DNA of 64,000 nt from the NCBI RefSeq assembly GCF_029784135.1, contig NC_073744.1, forward strand, positions 30,858,981 to 30,922,980. Reading direction: 5' to 3'. This stretch comes from Toxorhynchites rutilus septentrionalis. Lineage: Eukaryota > Arthropoda > Insecta > Diptera > Culicidae. The first letter of the stretch is position 1; each line of letters begins with the position of its first letter. The position numbers were made by a program, and so were the translations under genes. Below the pieces are notes generated by a model that was not told the origin of the DNA, did not search any database, and saw nothing but the letters and a program-made list of their open reading frames with translations. This document shows positions 1 through 10,925 of this stretch, in pieces.

Positions 1-1
1 T

Positions 2-1786
2 TACCGTCAATATAACCGTTTTCTCTATATTCGGTACGTAAAACGAACGGAAGCGAATCTACGCACCAACCCTCGTGGGTTCTGGTCATTTGTGAATACC
101 AAACGAAAAGATGCTGGACTGCCTTGTTCTATGTTTTTTGGAAATAGCACGGCTAATAATGATCCTGAGAAATGCAATTTGTTTGCACGTCATTTCAAAC
201 GAGTGTTCAACAATTCCTCAACCTCTGCTATGCAAGTTGCAGAAGCTACCAGCGGACTGCCTTGTGATGAATTCAACTCCGACATTCCTCACTTTACAGA
301 AGAGATGATGAAAACCGCAATGCGTAATTTAACGCTCTCGTATGTCGCTGGGCCCGACGGAATACCCTCAGCAGTCTTGAAGCTTTGTGCAGATGTTCTT
401 TGCTCTCCGTTAACAACGATATTCAATCTGTCGATTCAGCAAAGCGAATTTCCAACCCGTTGGAAATTTTCATATATGTTTTCGGTGCATAAAAAAGGCG
501 ACAAACGCGATGTTGGTAATTACCGCGGTATCACGTCCTTGTGCGCATGTTCTAAGCTGTTCGTGATAATAGTAAATGGATCTTTGTTTGCTTGTTGCAA
601 ATACTATATCGACACACAACAGCACGGTTTCTACCCAAAGCGATCGGTATCCACCAATTTGGTGCAGTTCACATCGTTTTGTTTACGAAGTATGGACTCG
701 GGATGGCAAGTTGATGCATACATGGATTTGAAAGCTGCTTTCGATTCAGTGAACCACGAAATTCTCCTCGCTAAACTGGATAAACTCGGTGTTTCATCAA
801 GAAGTGTTAATTGGTTCAGATCCTACTTATTAGATCGCTCAGTTCGGTTCAAGATTGGCCTCTCAGAATCGGAGACGTTTTCCAACAATTCTGGAGTCCC
901 GCAAGGCAGTAACCTCGGGCCGCTATTATTTTCATTATTTTTGAATGATGTTTCGTTGCTGATACCTCCGGAATGCCGTTTCTTTTTTGCTGACGATGCA
1001 AAAATATTCAAATTAGTCAAATGCCATTCGGACTGCCAGGATCTGCAAACTTTGGTATGTACCTTTGCAGATTGGTGTTCCAGAAACATGCTGAGTGTCA
1101 GTGTCGAAAAATGTAACGTGATCTCCTATCACCGCAAAAATCAACCGATCATCCATGACTACATCCTGTTTGGTTGTCATCTTGACCGAGTACAACACCT
1201 CAAGGATCTCGGAGTTATCCTGGATAGCGGACTTTCTTTTCGGAATCACTATCACGATATTGTTGCCAGAGTCAATCGCCAATTGGGCTTTATATTCAAA
1301 ATTGCCGACGAATTTCGCGACCCACTGTGTCTCCGATCGCTGTACTGTTCACTTGTCCGATCAATATTGGAATCAAACTCAGTAGTATGGTGCCCCTATC
1401 ACACCAGATGGATCGCCCGTACTGAAGCTATTCAAAAGAAGTTCGTCAGATACGCCCTCCGATTTCTTCGTTGGCGCGATCCTCGGAACCTGCCACCCTA
1501 CGAGGATCGTTGTCGTCTGTTGAATATTCAACCACTTGAAGTTAGACGCATAGTCGCTCAAGCTACATTTGCTGGGAAAATTTTCTCAGGAGACATTGAC
1601 TGCCCACCACTGCTGGCTCAACTGAACATGTACGTGCCTGAAAGACCATTACGCCAACGTGATTTTCTGCTGTTGGATCCACGAAGCAGAAATTATGGGT
1701 TGCATGAGCCCATCCGTTCGATCTGTCAGCATTTCAACGACAATTTCAATCTCTTCGATTTTAATATTTCTGCCAACAATTTCTGA
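2..1786 (+). CDS. Non-LTR retrotransposon ORF2, reverse transcriptase part (5' cut by window edge)
   Basis: This is the C-terminal part of a LINE ORF2 that copies element RNA into DNA at a nicked target. The frame is open from base 2 to a TGA at 1784-1786, about 594 codons without a stop; the GTG at 92 is internal, because upstream codons in the same frame read as RT-linker sequence (FWSFVNTKRKDAGLP). RT motifs in order: KKGDKRDVGNYRGITSL, QHGFYPKRSVSTNL, YMDLKAAFDSVNH with a catalytic Asp, GVPQGSNLGPLLFSLFLNDV, and FFADDAKIF as the catalytic FADD box, then LGVILDSGLSFRNH in the thumb. The C-terminal part has the WCPYHTRW segment common in Jockey/CR1 group elements. The endonuclease domain would lie left of the window. 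Clade (Jockey versus CR1) is inferred. The lack of stops suggests a young copy. Confidence 0.9.
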   Translation, partial: YRQYNRFLYIRYVKRTEANLRTNPRGFWSFVNTKRKDAGLPCSMFFGNSTANNDPEKCNLFARHFKRVFNNSSTSAMQVAEATSGLPCDEFNSDIPHFTEEMMKTAMRNLTLSYVAGPDGIPSAVLKLCADVLCSPLTTIFNLSIQQSEFPTRWKFSYMFSVHKKGDKRDVGNYRGITSLCACSKLFVIIVNGSLFACCKYYIDTQQHGFYPKRSVSTNLVQFTSFCLRSMDSGWQVDAYMDLKAAFDSVNHEILLAKLDKLGVSSRSVNWFRSYLLDRSVRFKIGLSESETFSNNSGVPQGSNLGPLLFSLFLNDVSLLIPPECRFFFADDAKIFKLVKCHSDCQDLQTLVCTFADWCSRNMLSVSVEKCNVISYHRKNQPIIHDYILFGCHLDRVQHLKDLGVILDSGLSFRNHYHDIVARVNRQLGFIFKIADEFRDPLCLRSLYCSLVRSILESNSVVWCPYHTRWIARTEAIQKKFVRYALRFLRWRDPRNLPPYEDRCRLLNIQPLEVRRIVAQATFAGKIFSGDIDCPPLLAQLNMYVPERPLRQRDFLLLDPRSRNYGLHEPIRSICQHFNDNFNLFDFNISANNF

Positions 1787-1905
1787 CAACGGCTTCTCGA
1801 CCTATTTCGTACTGCTGGCCAACTAAGATTAGCATAAGTTTTTTATTCATTGAGACAACAATTGTCAGTTGAATTGAGAAATAAATACAAATACAAATAC
1901 AAATA
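1787..1905 (+). repeat. 3' UTR and hexamer tail of the retrotransposon
   Basis: After the ORF2 stop there are about 90 bases of 3' UTR, ending at 1880-1905 in tandem ATACAA-type hexamers rather than pure poly(A). Short tandem tails are typical of CR1/I-like LINEs and mark the element's 3' end. Confidence 0.75.
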
Positions 1906-1908
1906 ACT

Positions 1909-2528
1909 ATCATATATTGACACCGTATTGATAGTCATCCTATGTTTGAAGAATTTCATGACTTTTGAGTCACCCTGTACTACAGTGAACCTTTCGCATG
2001 TCAAGAAATAAATAAAAACAAAAAACGCTCTCTCGGTAGCCATTCGGCCGTAGTTTTGTGCGTTTCGAATTTAAGGAATTTCTAGTGAAATTTAGTTTAT
2101 TTGACCTGATATTTGCGACTAATCAACAGTTTGGACGACTGTTCACATATTCTAGTGGAGGTGAACAGATATTTTGTTCAATTTTAGCGATTGTTTCGCA
2201 TATTTCGCATTTCGTTGTGGTCAAAGTGGTCAGTGGAGGATTACTACTGACAATGTTCTGTTTTCTAAAGCTGATATACCTTATCATCTTCCGTTCCTAA
2301 AGGGGTCCCTCTTGTGGTTTTGACCCAGGGAAAATTTTGAAAAACGTTAGGTGTTTCCTACAACGTTTTTGTACGTATGAGTAAATTTCAATTACGATTC
2401 TAGGTGAATAGGCCTAGCTCATTTCTTACATGTACCTACTATTTCAATAATTATTTAAACAAATTTGGCCAAGAAAACACGCATAAATATATCTCTTCTA
2501 GCGTGATATGTGCGAATGACCTTCTCAC
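1909..2528. mobile_element. MITE copy, same family as 24147-24962
   Basis: Aligns by eye over most of its length with the inner part of 24147-24962. Shared blocks include CGTATTGATAGTCA, ATGACTTTTGAGTCAC and CATTCGGCCGTAGTT. Its ends (AGTGGTCA-like) are worn, whereas the second copy keeps clear GGGGCAAAGTGGTC termini. No coding sequence. Confidence 0.6.
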
Positions 2529-2937
2529 TAAAAAAAAAAGTTCGATATTTCAAACTTTTTTCTAATAATGAAAAATAACTATTTTAAATTTTCATAGTAA
2601 AAACCGCTTACATGCATAAAACGGCGGTTTCTATGATTCGAAATCGGGGTTTACAAAAAAAAAATTAATGCCAAATGTCTTCAAATTGCACAAAAAAATT
2701 TCGTCAAAAACTGACTCTAAGAAATCGTGTTCTTGGATGAATTTTCGGTTTTCAAAAAACTCAAACTTTAACGGCTATGTGACACTAGTAAATGTAGTCT
2801 GATTGAGCTGATATTTTGCATAGTGTAGTTTTTCGTGGGAATAAACATTTTCAGGAAAGTCCCGTTTGAACATTCGAAGGTCATTTTTTTCCATACTTCC
2901 ATGGACATTCTAATGTATTCATCCTGTGACCTTTGGC
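2529..2937. other. AT-rich stretch without recognised feature
   Basis: Contains A-runs (2528-2540, 2656-2666) and no convincing ORF, repeat partner or RNA gene. Confidence 0.4.
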
Positions 2938-3199
2938 ACATATTTAATGTAACATGAAGTTGTTTCATGTTATTATTTTATGTACAAATGTATGTACTTT
3001 TTATGTATGTATTCTTTATTTAAATTTAAAAAATGCATTTTGAATGATAAATCCTGTTACATATTTAACAAATTTGGAACCAATCCGATTGAATTTCTAT
3101 GAATTTGTATTATAATAATTGATTCCTTATACGGCTGTTCGCTTTGCGGCCAAGTTTCGTGGAACGTATCTAAGTCGTAAAGCGAAATATGGGTGTATA
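2938..3199 (-). mobile_element. Fragment of pogo-like MITE (family of 50270-50776)
   Basis: Reverse-complement match to 50277-50590. Both contain a TTTGCGGCCAA core, an ACGTATCTA block and the AACTTCATGTTACAT stretch. The preserved end reads ATATGGGTG followed by TA, matching the GGTATGGGTG-TA terminus of the complete copy. The other end is lost. Confidence 0.6.
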
Positions 3200-3204
3200 C
3201 TCAA

Positions 3205-3345
3205 CCAAAACAATAGAGAAACAGAGTGCGAAGTCGAAAATTTTAGGCGATTTTCGAAACGCAAAATTAACGCATAAAGGTGGGATATACTTCATTTTCA
3301 ACCAACACCAAGCTTCAACTTTCAAGTTCTTGAATATTTTTTTAA
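3205..3345 (+). repeat. Fragment of the AGGGTAAGTG repeat family
   Basis: GCGAAGTCG, GAAACGC and the GGGATATA block followed by AAGCTTC match 12153-12290 in order and spacing. It directly abuts the pogo-like MITE end at 3199, which suggests the MITE had inserted into this third copy. Confidence 0.55.
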
Positions 3346-3348
3346 CAT

Positions 3349-3960
3349 ACTAGCTGACCCGATAAACTTCGTCCCGCCCAAAATTTATTTTTCGTTATCA
3401 TATTCACGTTTTCTCACTGAGCGTACGTTCATGGGTCCAATCGCAGCACTGTTCATTGATTGATTTTCTAATCTACCCTTTTAAAATTACCTTTTACTAT
3501 AAAATTCCTAGTACTTCATCCGAAACTCGTCATTAGAATATCAGATTATTTTCAGACACAATTCTCGTTCAGGACTTTTCAACCACTTGCAAATAACATG
3601 TTTCTTTGTACATGGAATAAATGTTAGAGAAAAGACAGCCCTAAATCGGACAATAGCTTTCTCGAGATTTGCTCTCATCAGCGCATTCGGCGATCCATTT
3701 TTATTTATATAGATAGAAGACGATATAGGAGTATGTTTTATCACATTAAAATCCATTTCTACTTTCGAATGAAGATCTACCCTCCTACACCCCCCCCCCA
3801 CCCTAAAAGTGTGAGAAGGAGTATCTAACCATCGTAAAAACATTCAGTGCATCCTAAAATCTTCAAATACCAAATTTGGTTTCATTTGCTTGATTAGTTC
3901 AATGGTTCAATAGTTATGAATTTTTGGGAAAAAACATTATTTTTGCGAAAAGGTGGAAGC
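3349..3960. repeat. Interspersed repeat, ACTAGCTGACCCG family copy 1
   Basis: Begins CTAGCTGACCCGATAAACTT and aligns with 28589-29180 for several hundred bases (shared CATGGGTCCAATCGC, CACTGTTCATTGATTGA, CAGACACAATTCTCGTTCA). A terminal CTAG next to A/T would fit a Helitron 3' end read in reverse, but no hairpin-plus-CTRR end was confirmed, so the class is left open. Confidence 0.6.
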
Positions 3961-4467
3961 ATTGATTTTCCGGGCCACGGACCAGGTACTTTTCACGAAC
4001 ACATGAATACAATACTACTATATATTTTAGGAAAATATAAAATATTACAAGATAATCAAAATAGAAATAAAATAAAATATTAAAAAAAATATTGGATATT
4101 GTCGTACCGCGCATTTCCCAAATTTTTTGAACAAATCACAAATATCAAAAAACACATACGAATATATTTAAATAAAAATTGAACCAGTACTAAGTTTCCA
4201 AATTCAAAAAAAAAGTATATATTTTTTATATGGTTTTTTTTTTTGATACCTGACTCCAGATTGTACCTGAAGTCAGGTATCTTTAGGGTACCTCTGGTAC
4301 TAGTACTTTTTTTTAAATCGATGCGAAAATTATACAAAAGGGCCTGGCTGGGTACGGTATTAAAAAGTGCCCCTAATCCAAATCATGGAAAATATTATAT
4401 AGGGTACCAAATAAGAAATATTGACTATTTTTTGAACCCTTATGAGGTTTACCATAGGGTCTATGGA
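3961..4467. other. AT-rich region with a short palindrome
   Basis: No coding or repeat match seen. At 4244-4281, GATACCTGACT and AGTCAGGTATC form an inverted repeat with a short loop. Confidence 0.4.
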
Positions 4468-5690
4468 GCAATTCCAAATGAAATCGACAAATGACAAAAC
4501 ATGAGTATTTTCGATTCGAATGAAAGTTTTTTTTATTCCATTTGGGTTGGAGGAAATATGAGTTTTCTACAGCAATTGGGAATTTTTTGACTCAAGCGTA
4601 ACTTTTGAAAAGGGCGTATCGATTTTAGTAACAGAAATCTTTGATAATTTATATCTCAAAAACTATGAGTCGTACCGAAATAGTGTCTTAGAAATAGTTA
4701 TAGAGCATTGCACAATGGTCCAGGAGATGTATTTAAGTGGAAATTAGGATCTAGAGCTCGACAGTTATCCTCTAGACAAAAACTTGTTACATACGATAGA
4801 GCGCTCATTTTTATGTTATCAAAAATAGGGTGACCAAAATTGTCGATGAAATAAAAAATCTAACTTTCTTATCTTTATAGATAAAGGTAAATATAGTTCG
4901 ACAATATAGTAGTCCCAGTTATTTGAGACATCTTCGTAGAACAAAGTTATTTTCTATCTCTTGAAATAACTGATATAGCACCTTGTTTCTAAGTTAAGTT
5001 AGAGTCACCATGAAAAAAAAAAAGTTTTTTTGCTCTAACTTTTAGATTTCAAATTCTACATACAAACTGTCTTCGGAAGACTTTTAGAACTTACTAATAC
5101 AAACACTTACTAATACAAAACTTTGTTTATGTTTGCCCCAGAAAGAATGACAAACAATTGAAGAGAGCGTATTTTTTGGGAAGAAATATCAATAACTTTG
5201 AGTGAAGTTGATATATTGACAAGTTCTGCATCGCAAAATGTTTGTATTAGTAAGCTCCAAAAGTCTTCCGAAGACAGTTTGTATATAGAATTTGAAATCT
5301 AAAAGTTAGAACAAAAACCCAGTTTTTTTCATGGTGACTCTAACTTAACTTAGAAAAAAAGACGCTATATCGATTATTTCAAGAGAAAGAAACAAATTTT
5401 GTTCTACAAAGATGTCTCAAATAACTGGGACTACAATATTGTCGAACTATATTTACCTCTATCTATAAAGATAAGAAAGTTAGGTTTTTTTTTTATTTCA
5501 TCGACAATTTGGTCACCCTATTTTTGATAACATAAAAATGAGCGCTCTATCGTATGTAACAACTTTGTCGAAGACAGTTTTTGTCTAGAGAATAACATTG
5601 ATGTTTAAACGTGAATAAATATACACTGAGAATAAAAACTCTGGTTTTATTTACTAAAAAAAATAACTTTGATTTGCAATATCTAAAAAA
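4468..5690 (+). repeat. LTR-like repeat, copy A, interrupted
   Basis: The flanks of this copy match 23018-23878 on both sides of its insertion. The second copy ends directly at a primer-binding-like site, so the family is probably an LTR. Here it stands alone, as a solo LTR or fragment, split by the foldback element 4711-5595. Confidence 0.6.
4711..5595. mobile_element. Foldback element with arms of about 340 bp
   Basis: Left arm about 4768-5105 and right arm about 5243-5590 are inverted copies over the full length; both carry CTCTAGACAAAAA, GATAGAGCGCTCATTTTTA and the CAAATAACTGGGACTA block in opposite orientation. The five bases CATTG occur on both sides (4706-4710 and 5596-5600), and the paralogous LTR-like copy lacks the insertion (GTATTGATGT at about 23750). 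The left end extends about 57 bases beyond the right arm, so one end is truncated or the element is asymmetric. Confidence 0.8.
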
Positions 5691-5699
5691 TCGGCATTT

Positions 5700-5980
5700 T
5701 TAGGACGATTTAATTTGAAATGTCACTGCTGAGAAATGTCCTACTTTATGCGACCAAATTATAACTGAAACAGTCTTTACCCACAAACCCACATTGGGTC
5801 TTGGAGATGCTTGGTGAGGCGAAAAAAAAATGAAACCTAAGATCCCAGATGCATTGGTAATGATGTACGAGATATGATCGCTCAACTGTAGCTCAGAATC
5901 TAGAACGATACCAAGATCCGTGACAGTTACAACACGGTTCAAGAAGATATTGCGTATTTTATACGAAAATGTTACAGGCG
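5700..5980 (-). pseudogene. Non-LTR reverse transcriptase fragment
   Basis: The minus strand reads NRVVTVTDLGIVLDSELQLS followed by DHISYIITNAS and LGFIF, the segment just after the catalytic box in Jockey/CR1 RTs; compare LGVILDSGLSF in the 2-1786 ORF. The codons upstream (SYKIRN) continue it to about 5975. Only about 60 recognisable residues remain, ending in unrelated sequence. Confidence 0.7.
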
Positions 5981-7138
5981 ATCGATATGGCTGAACACTT
6001 GATTTCGGACCATTCAGCGAGATTATTGAATTTTTGCTGGAAGGTTATAGCATTATTTTCACTATTCACAGTGAGTGAGCAAAAAGTATTTGTCGAAATT
6101 GGAGGTATATGTATATTGATTGCACATGCCGAGGAGAGAAAACCACGGAAACTGACAATGCGCCACCCAAACGCAGCTCGTTATCGGCAGCATATAATTT
6201 GGCACTTCATATCAAAATATTGTTTCCCGCCAAGCGTTGTTAAATTCTTTTGTAAAAATGTTGAACTACGCAAAGCCCTGAGGGTGATTATTTGTTTGGT
6301 TTCTACAGGTGACATAAATTAATTTCCACTGCGCGGTTATTGTTTTTATTCCTTCTCTACTTTTTCTCTTGCTCATTATTCCGGTGGTTCACATTATCCG
6401 GAAAAATCTGTCCAATATTAATGGAAAAAACACACGAACGGGCAAGTGGTGTGGCAGTGGTGGTCCTTTTTCCCGTTCCCTCTGGACATCCGATGCCAGG
6501 AACTAGTTAAACGTTGGCCTCGCGGTCATCCACTTTAGGAACGTGGCTCCGAAAGGCCACTACATTTGCCACTCGGGACAAGCCGCAGCCCGCATTCACG
6601 TGGCGAACAATGGCGGCCCATAATTTGATGCCTTTAATTTTCCGCTATAATGAAGACAATAATATTGACGATGATAGAAGGCACACTGATAAAGCGGAAG
6701 GGATGACGGGTCAGACAGGTAATCAGCCGGTAACCATTATCGATAGCTGCCAAATTTACGTCGGCTTCTCGTCGGTGCGTTGTGGAAATTTTGTGTCCAT
6801 CACTATTATCTCATCATCCCATCGATGGCTTCCGGGGTGGATTATGCGGTGACGACGATTAATGGAACGCTTCAATCACTGAACCTTCAAAACCGGAAAA
6901 TAAATTCGTCCACGCTGAAATTGAAAACGTTTTAACAATTTACTGCCTTGCTGCTTCCCCATCCCTCCTCAGCCTGCTCGGCAGGAAATATTTATTAACA
7001 ACAGAAGAAATCCATTTCCCCAGCATACCTCCCGGCGGCACACAATACAGACTTGTTTGATTTACACTCGTTTCGCACTTCGAACTTTTCTTTTTTTTTC
7101 TCATCTCTGTTCGTTATTATTATTTTTTTTTTTGACAG
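5981..7138 (+). other. Apparently single-copy DNA, end of the last POMT2 intron
   Basis: No repeat partner was seen in the window and base composition is more balanced than the flanking elements. It ends in a polypyrimidine tract (7089-7134) and an acceptor ACAG at 7135-7138. Intron identity is inferred from the exon that follows. Confidence 0.5.
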
Positions 7139-7332
7139 GTGTGATGCTGGATTATCTCACCGGGAGACTACCCAACTGGATAAGACACGTGATCCTGGGG
7201 GTGGGCATGGCAGCGCTCGTGTACAGCTTCCTGCTTTTTTCGCCCCTCGCGTACGGTATGAACGGTCCGTTCTCCCATGAGCCCAACTCTACGCTCGCCG
7301 GACTTAAGTGGATGGGTTCCTGGGAGTTCTGA
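7139..7332 (+). CDS. POMT2: Protein O-mannosyltransferase 2, C-terminal coding exon
   Basis: POMT2 (fly twisted) works with POMT1 in the ER membrane, moving mannose from dolichyl-phosphate-mannose to Ser/Thr of proteins such as dystroglycan. This exon encodes the protein's last 64 or so residues: a hydrophobic segment (HVILGVGMAALVYSFLLF) and the family tail SPLAYGMNGPFSHEPNSTLA, GLKWMGSWEF and TGA (7330-7332). Human POMT2 ends in a closely similar SFYLFHPLAYGMVGP and LRWLDSWDF motif. POMT1 ends differently, so POMT2 is preferred. The exon follows a long pyrimidine tract and CAG acceptor at 7136-7138, and starts two bases before a GTG codon, so it is not a complete ORF. No other POMT2 exon was seen to the left, so the preceding intron is at least about 7 kb. 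Confidence 0.88.
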
Positions 7333-8287
7333 AGCGCAACCAAGTGCCGACAATGGGACACTCCACTCCCAACTCCCCCGAAAGGTATGCTGTGGTTTTG
7401 TAGTTTATATGTTTATGTTTTCCACCTGGCCTGGATAGGACCATGTCCGGTTTGATGATTTAAAACGAAGTTCTTTGAATGATTGAGAAGTTTGTGTTTG
7501 ATTTACGTCACAGTTGTGAAAGCCCTCCTTGTTGGGTACGTAATGGAGAAGAAAGCTGGAAAGTTTGTTCATTTCTACGGGAGGATTTCTTCCTGGCGAG
7601 TGGGTAATCATACTTTTATGTTCTTGTGCTATAGTCATATAATGTGTAGCTTCGTTTCAACAGTTCTTATAGTTTTGTAAATAGTTCACTCTGGCCAAAG
7701 CTTGGGTGCTGTTAACTTATAGTTGTCATGTAAACTTCAACTAGGAATACTTTAGACGATTTTCATGGTAACTCGCAAACCTTTATCCATCCTGTTGGCA
7801 ACACATGCCTCAACGCACCTTCCTATCGCATGATATATTGGCCAACATATACATACCGTCATGTCACTGGGTGAGAAGAAGGAAACAAACAATAACTGCC
7901 ATGCCAATTTAATTAATTAAAAACTACCTAAATTCTTTTGCACATAAGGATACATTAAATTGATTTGTTACATTAAACCAATCTAAAGCGTCCAGTATCG
8001 ATAAGAGAAATATACGTAAAAAAAGGTATCTAAACTAGTACCTAAACTACCTAAACCAGGAATAGGACTTATAGATAATTGAAACCACGACTACGGACTA
8101 CGATTAGGGCTTACAATCAGACCTACACACTGTCCAACGTTTATAAGACCGGGTGACGATCCTGTTGCTTTGTGTCATTTTAAACAAACAATGCTTCAAT
8201 TTGGTGACTACCATACACTGCATGACTTGCATATGTGTGTGTGCAAGCGCTGAGCGTAAACGAATGTTTTTGTATTTTTAAAGTGTC
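7333..8287 (+). other. POMT2 3' UTR and downstream single-copy DNA
   Basis: Starts directly after the POMT2 stop. No clear AATAAA signal was picked out near the stop; ATTAAA occurs at about 7952. A GGTATG at 7384-7389 could be a weak donor but has no supporting partner. No other gene seen. Confidence 0.35.
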
Positions 8288-8296
8288 AAGTTTCTA

Positions 8297-9741
8297 TGGG
8301 GACTATTCCGACAGTCGCATCGGGATAGGTGAGATTCATCGCGTCGGTGTCAGATGAGAACTGACACGCTATTCTGAGGGTCGACCGAATGTGATGAGAC
8401 GAGTTCATTCGATGGTGACGAACAGATGAATCACAACTGAAAACGGGTTCATTATTAAAACGTCAAATCAGGCACCTCTTTCAAAAGGGCCAATGTATGA
8501 AGTAGTAATTCACAATAATATCGAAAAAGCAAATTTAAAATTCCTTGATTTTGATTATTTAGAAATGTTTTTAGCTGAGCCTAATAATACAGAAAATAGG
8601 CTAAAGTTTTGACATCATATAATGCTAGATTACATTACTAAAACCTCTCCAGTACAGACATTTTGAATAATAAACATTTCAGATAATACAAATTTCTGCA
8701 TAGGCCCTTTAGTTTGATGCTAATCGTTTGTTTATCTTTTCAAAATAGAGAGTGGTCATAATTTGTGGTATGTTTTGAATGTTTAAAATTATTTGTCGTT
8801 TGTCTACTGATTGAATGCTGCTGGATGCTATACGGTGGGGCAAATCGTTCAAAATTGACATGATCGAAGGTATGTATTTCTGTAAACGATTCGTACCATA
8901 ATTCTCCATAGACATCAATTGTTTTCAGGTCTGGAATTCGATCAGTCTCGAAGTATCAGAAATATCTGATGATTTGTCTGAGGTGTCTGAGATGATGAGG
9001 GATAATAACAAATGGATGGATAAACCGCGGACGCTATGGACACTTCCATGCAAGGAGGAGCAAACTGAAGTTTATGTAGCTTGGGGAACAGGAGGACAAT
9101 ATTTTCAAACACTATCCAAACTAGTTCATAAGGCTGAAACATTTTATACTAGATACAAATATTAACAACTGTCTCAAGAATTGACAGAAACTACAGATTC
9201 TTGGCCACAGCCTAGAATCTGTAAAACCTGCTCCAAAAATGAGCATGGAATTCTCGGTTCTCGGATAGTGATGAAGACTGTCTGGGATACCCTTTAGTTT
9301 ATCGGTATGTGAGAGATCACTTCAATTCAATACTTATAACACAATCCGGAGTTCTTCCATAGCGAATCATCAATTCGAACTAATTTTTGTTCGTTATTCT
9401 TGAATGAATATGAGCATGAAAACTATCAGATTCAGGAAAAATATTAACGCATTACTTTTTCATCTCACTTGTTTTCTGTCATTATACTCGCGGAATCGTT
9501 GAAAATTATTATTCCACTTTTTTCAATACAAACAGAAACAGCGTCACGAGGAAAAGCAATACCGACTCAAATCGTCGCGCATTCGCAACGATTGCAACCA
9601 AAAAGCGATTCCGAGGATCCCACGATAAATGAACAGAGTTCATCGCGTGAAACATTTGCCGCATACATTGACTGTCGGAATGCGAAAACATGCGTGACTT
9701 GATTGTCACGTCGTAAACAGACTGTCGGAATAACCCCCTAT
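8297..9741. mobile_element. TIR element with 9-bp target duplications (Mutator-like size)
   Basis: The ends carry inverted ATTCCGACAGTC (8304-8315) and GACTGTCGGAAT (9720-9731) with flanking GGGG/CCCC. AAGTTTCTA occurs immediately outside both ends (8288-8296 and 9742-9750). Nine-bp duplications are typical of MULE elements; the interior (1.4 kb) has no recognised transposase, so it is non-autonomous or decayed. Confidence 0.72.
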
Positions 9742-10154
9742 AAGTTTCTACAGTCATATCTCGATATAAGGCAACCTCAATATAAAGCAAACTCGATATA
9801 ACGTAACTTTTACCTCGATGATACGCAACTTTTTAAGATGTAAAAATAAACAGTACAAAAGTAGGTTTTGAAGTATAAGTTATTTCGAATAAATATTTCT
9901 AGTAAGTTTTCAAACAAATAAGTCCCGTAAAATGGGGTAGCATTGGTAGTTTTCATTATGGATCCCAATTTAATTTTTTGATAAAAAGGAGCTTGTGGAA
10001 AAGCAATGAACGGATTGTTTTGTATTGCAGTCCACGACAATTTCCCTTATGAAATACTTTTAGCATAACTTTGAACATGTTTCAAGAACAAAATTCAGAA
10101 GAATTTCTATTTGGAGATAAAGTAAATCAAACATACAAAATATGAAACAAACAT

Positions 10155-10232
10155 TGATACTAGAGATGAAATGGATATCCGGCTTATCCGGCCAATATTT
10201 GCTATCCAGCTGGATAGTGGCCCGATAGTGGA
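10155..10232 (-). repeat. GGATATCCGG repeat fragment
   Basis: Contains CTAGAGATGAAA, GGATATCCGG and ATCCGGCCAATATTTG, which reappear in reverse order at 49795-49870 and 13360-13425 (TTTCATCTCTAG, GGCCGGATA). A short shared repeat of unknown class. Confidence 0.45.
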
Positions 10233-10264
10233 AAAAAATCACAATTTCTCATTAACACAATATA

Positions 10265-10545
10265 AATAACGGACAGCGCCAGTGATTAGCGTAACAGTCT
10301 CACAATCCGATCGACTTGGGTTCACAACTGGCGTCGTTGGGATTTTCTGAGGCGAGAAATCTCTGGTTACGTCTTCCTTCGGAAGGAAAGCAAAAGAATT
10401 TGGCCCAGCTCATGAGTTGTTGAGTCTGATAGGTAGGAACAGGTGTAATCGCCTCCCTGTTGTCGGTGATTGGCACTGAAGAGGCGAAAATAGGTCGACA
10501 AAAAATAAACGAAGATAAGAAAACAACATAAATTATAACAAAATA
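10265..10545 (+). repeat. tRNA-related SINE
   Basis: An A-box-like TTAGCGTAACAGT (about 10285-10297) and a B-box-like GGTTCACAACTGG (10319-10331) are spaced as in a tRNA-type Pol III promoter, followed by a body with CCTTCGGAAGGAAAGC. This layout resembles mosquito Feilai-type SINEs; family assignment is inferred. Nested inside the pogo-like element. Confidence 0.6.
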
Positions 10546-10925
10546 ACTCATTAGCTAGCTAGCATAACATAACAAAACCATTTATTAATAATTAAAAATA
10601 AGGTTTGATTACTTAAATACCAGATTTTTCTTTGAATTGAAAAAAGCTTCAATTTTTTCAGACCTTTTCCTCTACTTAAAACTGATCATGTTTGTCTACG
10701 AAAATTATCGTAAACAGGCATAAGAAAGGTTTATAAATACTACTAGGTGATAGGAAATTATTTTTTGCGCATTTTTGAGTAATCATGAACAGTTTGCATC
10801 ATTAAAAAATTTTTTTTTTTGCTTCGATATAACGTAACGAGAGAAAAATAAAGTTGCCTTATATCGAGGTATAACTGTATTACATTTTCCGTTGTTTTAG
10901 TTGCTTTGATCAATAAATCTCGAAA

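Larger units (their letters stand above)
9751..10877. mobile_element. pogo/Tigger-like element with TA duplication
   Basis: Left end CAGTCATATCTCGATATAAG and right end TATATCGAGGTATAACTG are inverted repeats, followed inside by more CTCGATATAACG-type repeats. TA flanks both ends (9749-9750 and 10878-10879). This TATCTCGATATAA terminus is characteristic of insect pogo-like elements. It inserted into the TA at the edge of the previous element's target duplication. No transposase remains; it contains a SINE. Confidence 0.82.

Noticed and set aside
3349..3960. Firm Helitron call
   Set aside because: The CTAG start would fit, but neither the 3' hairpin nor the 5' TC end could be shown in any of the three copies.
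10265..10345. Functional tRNA gene
   Set aside because: A- and B-box-like motifs are present, but no cloverleaf with paired acceptor stem can be drawn and a SINE body follows.
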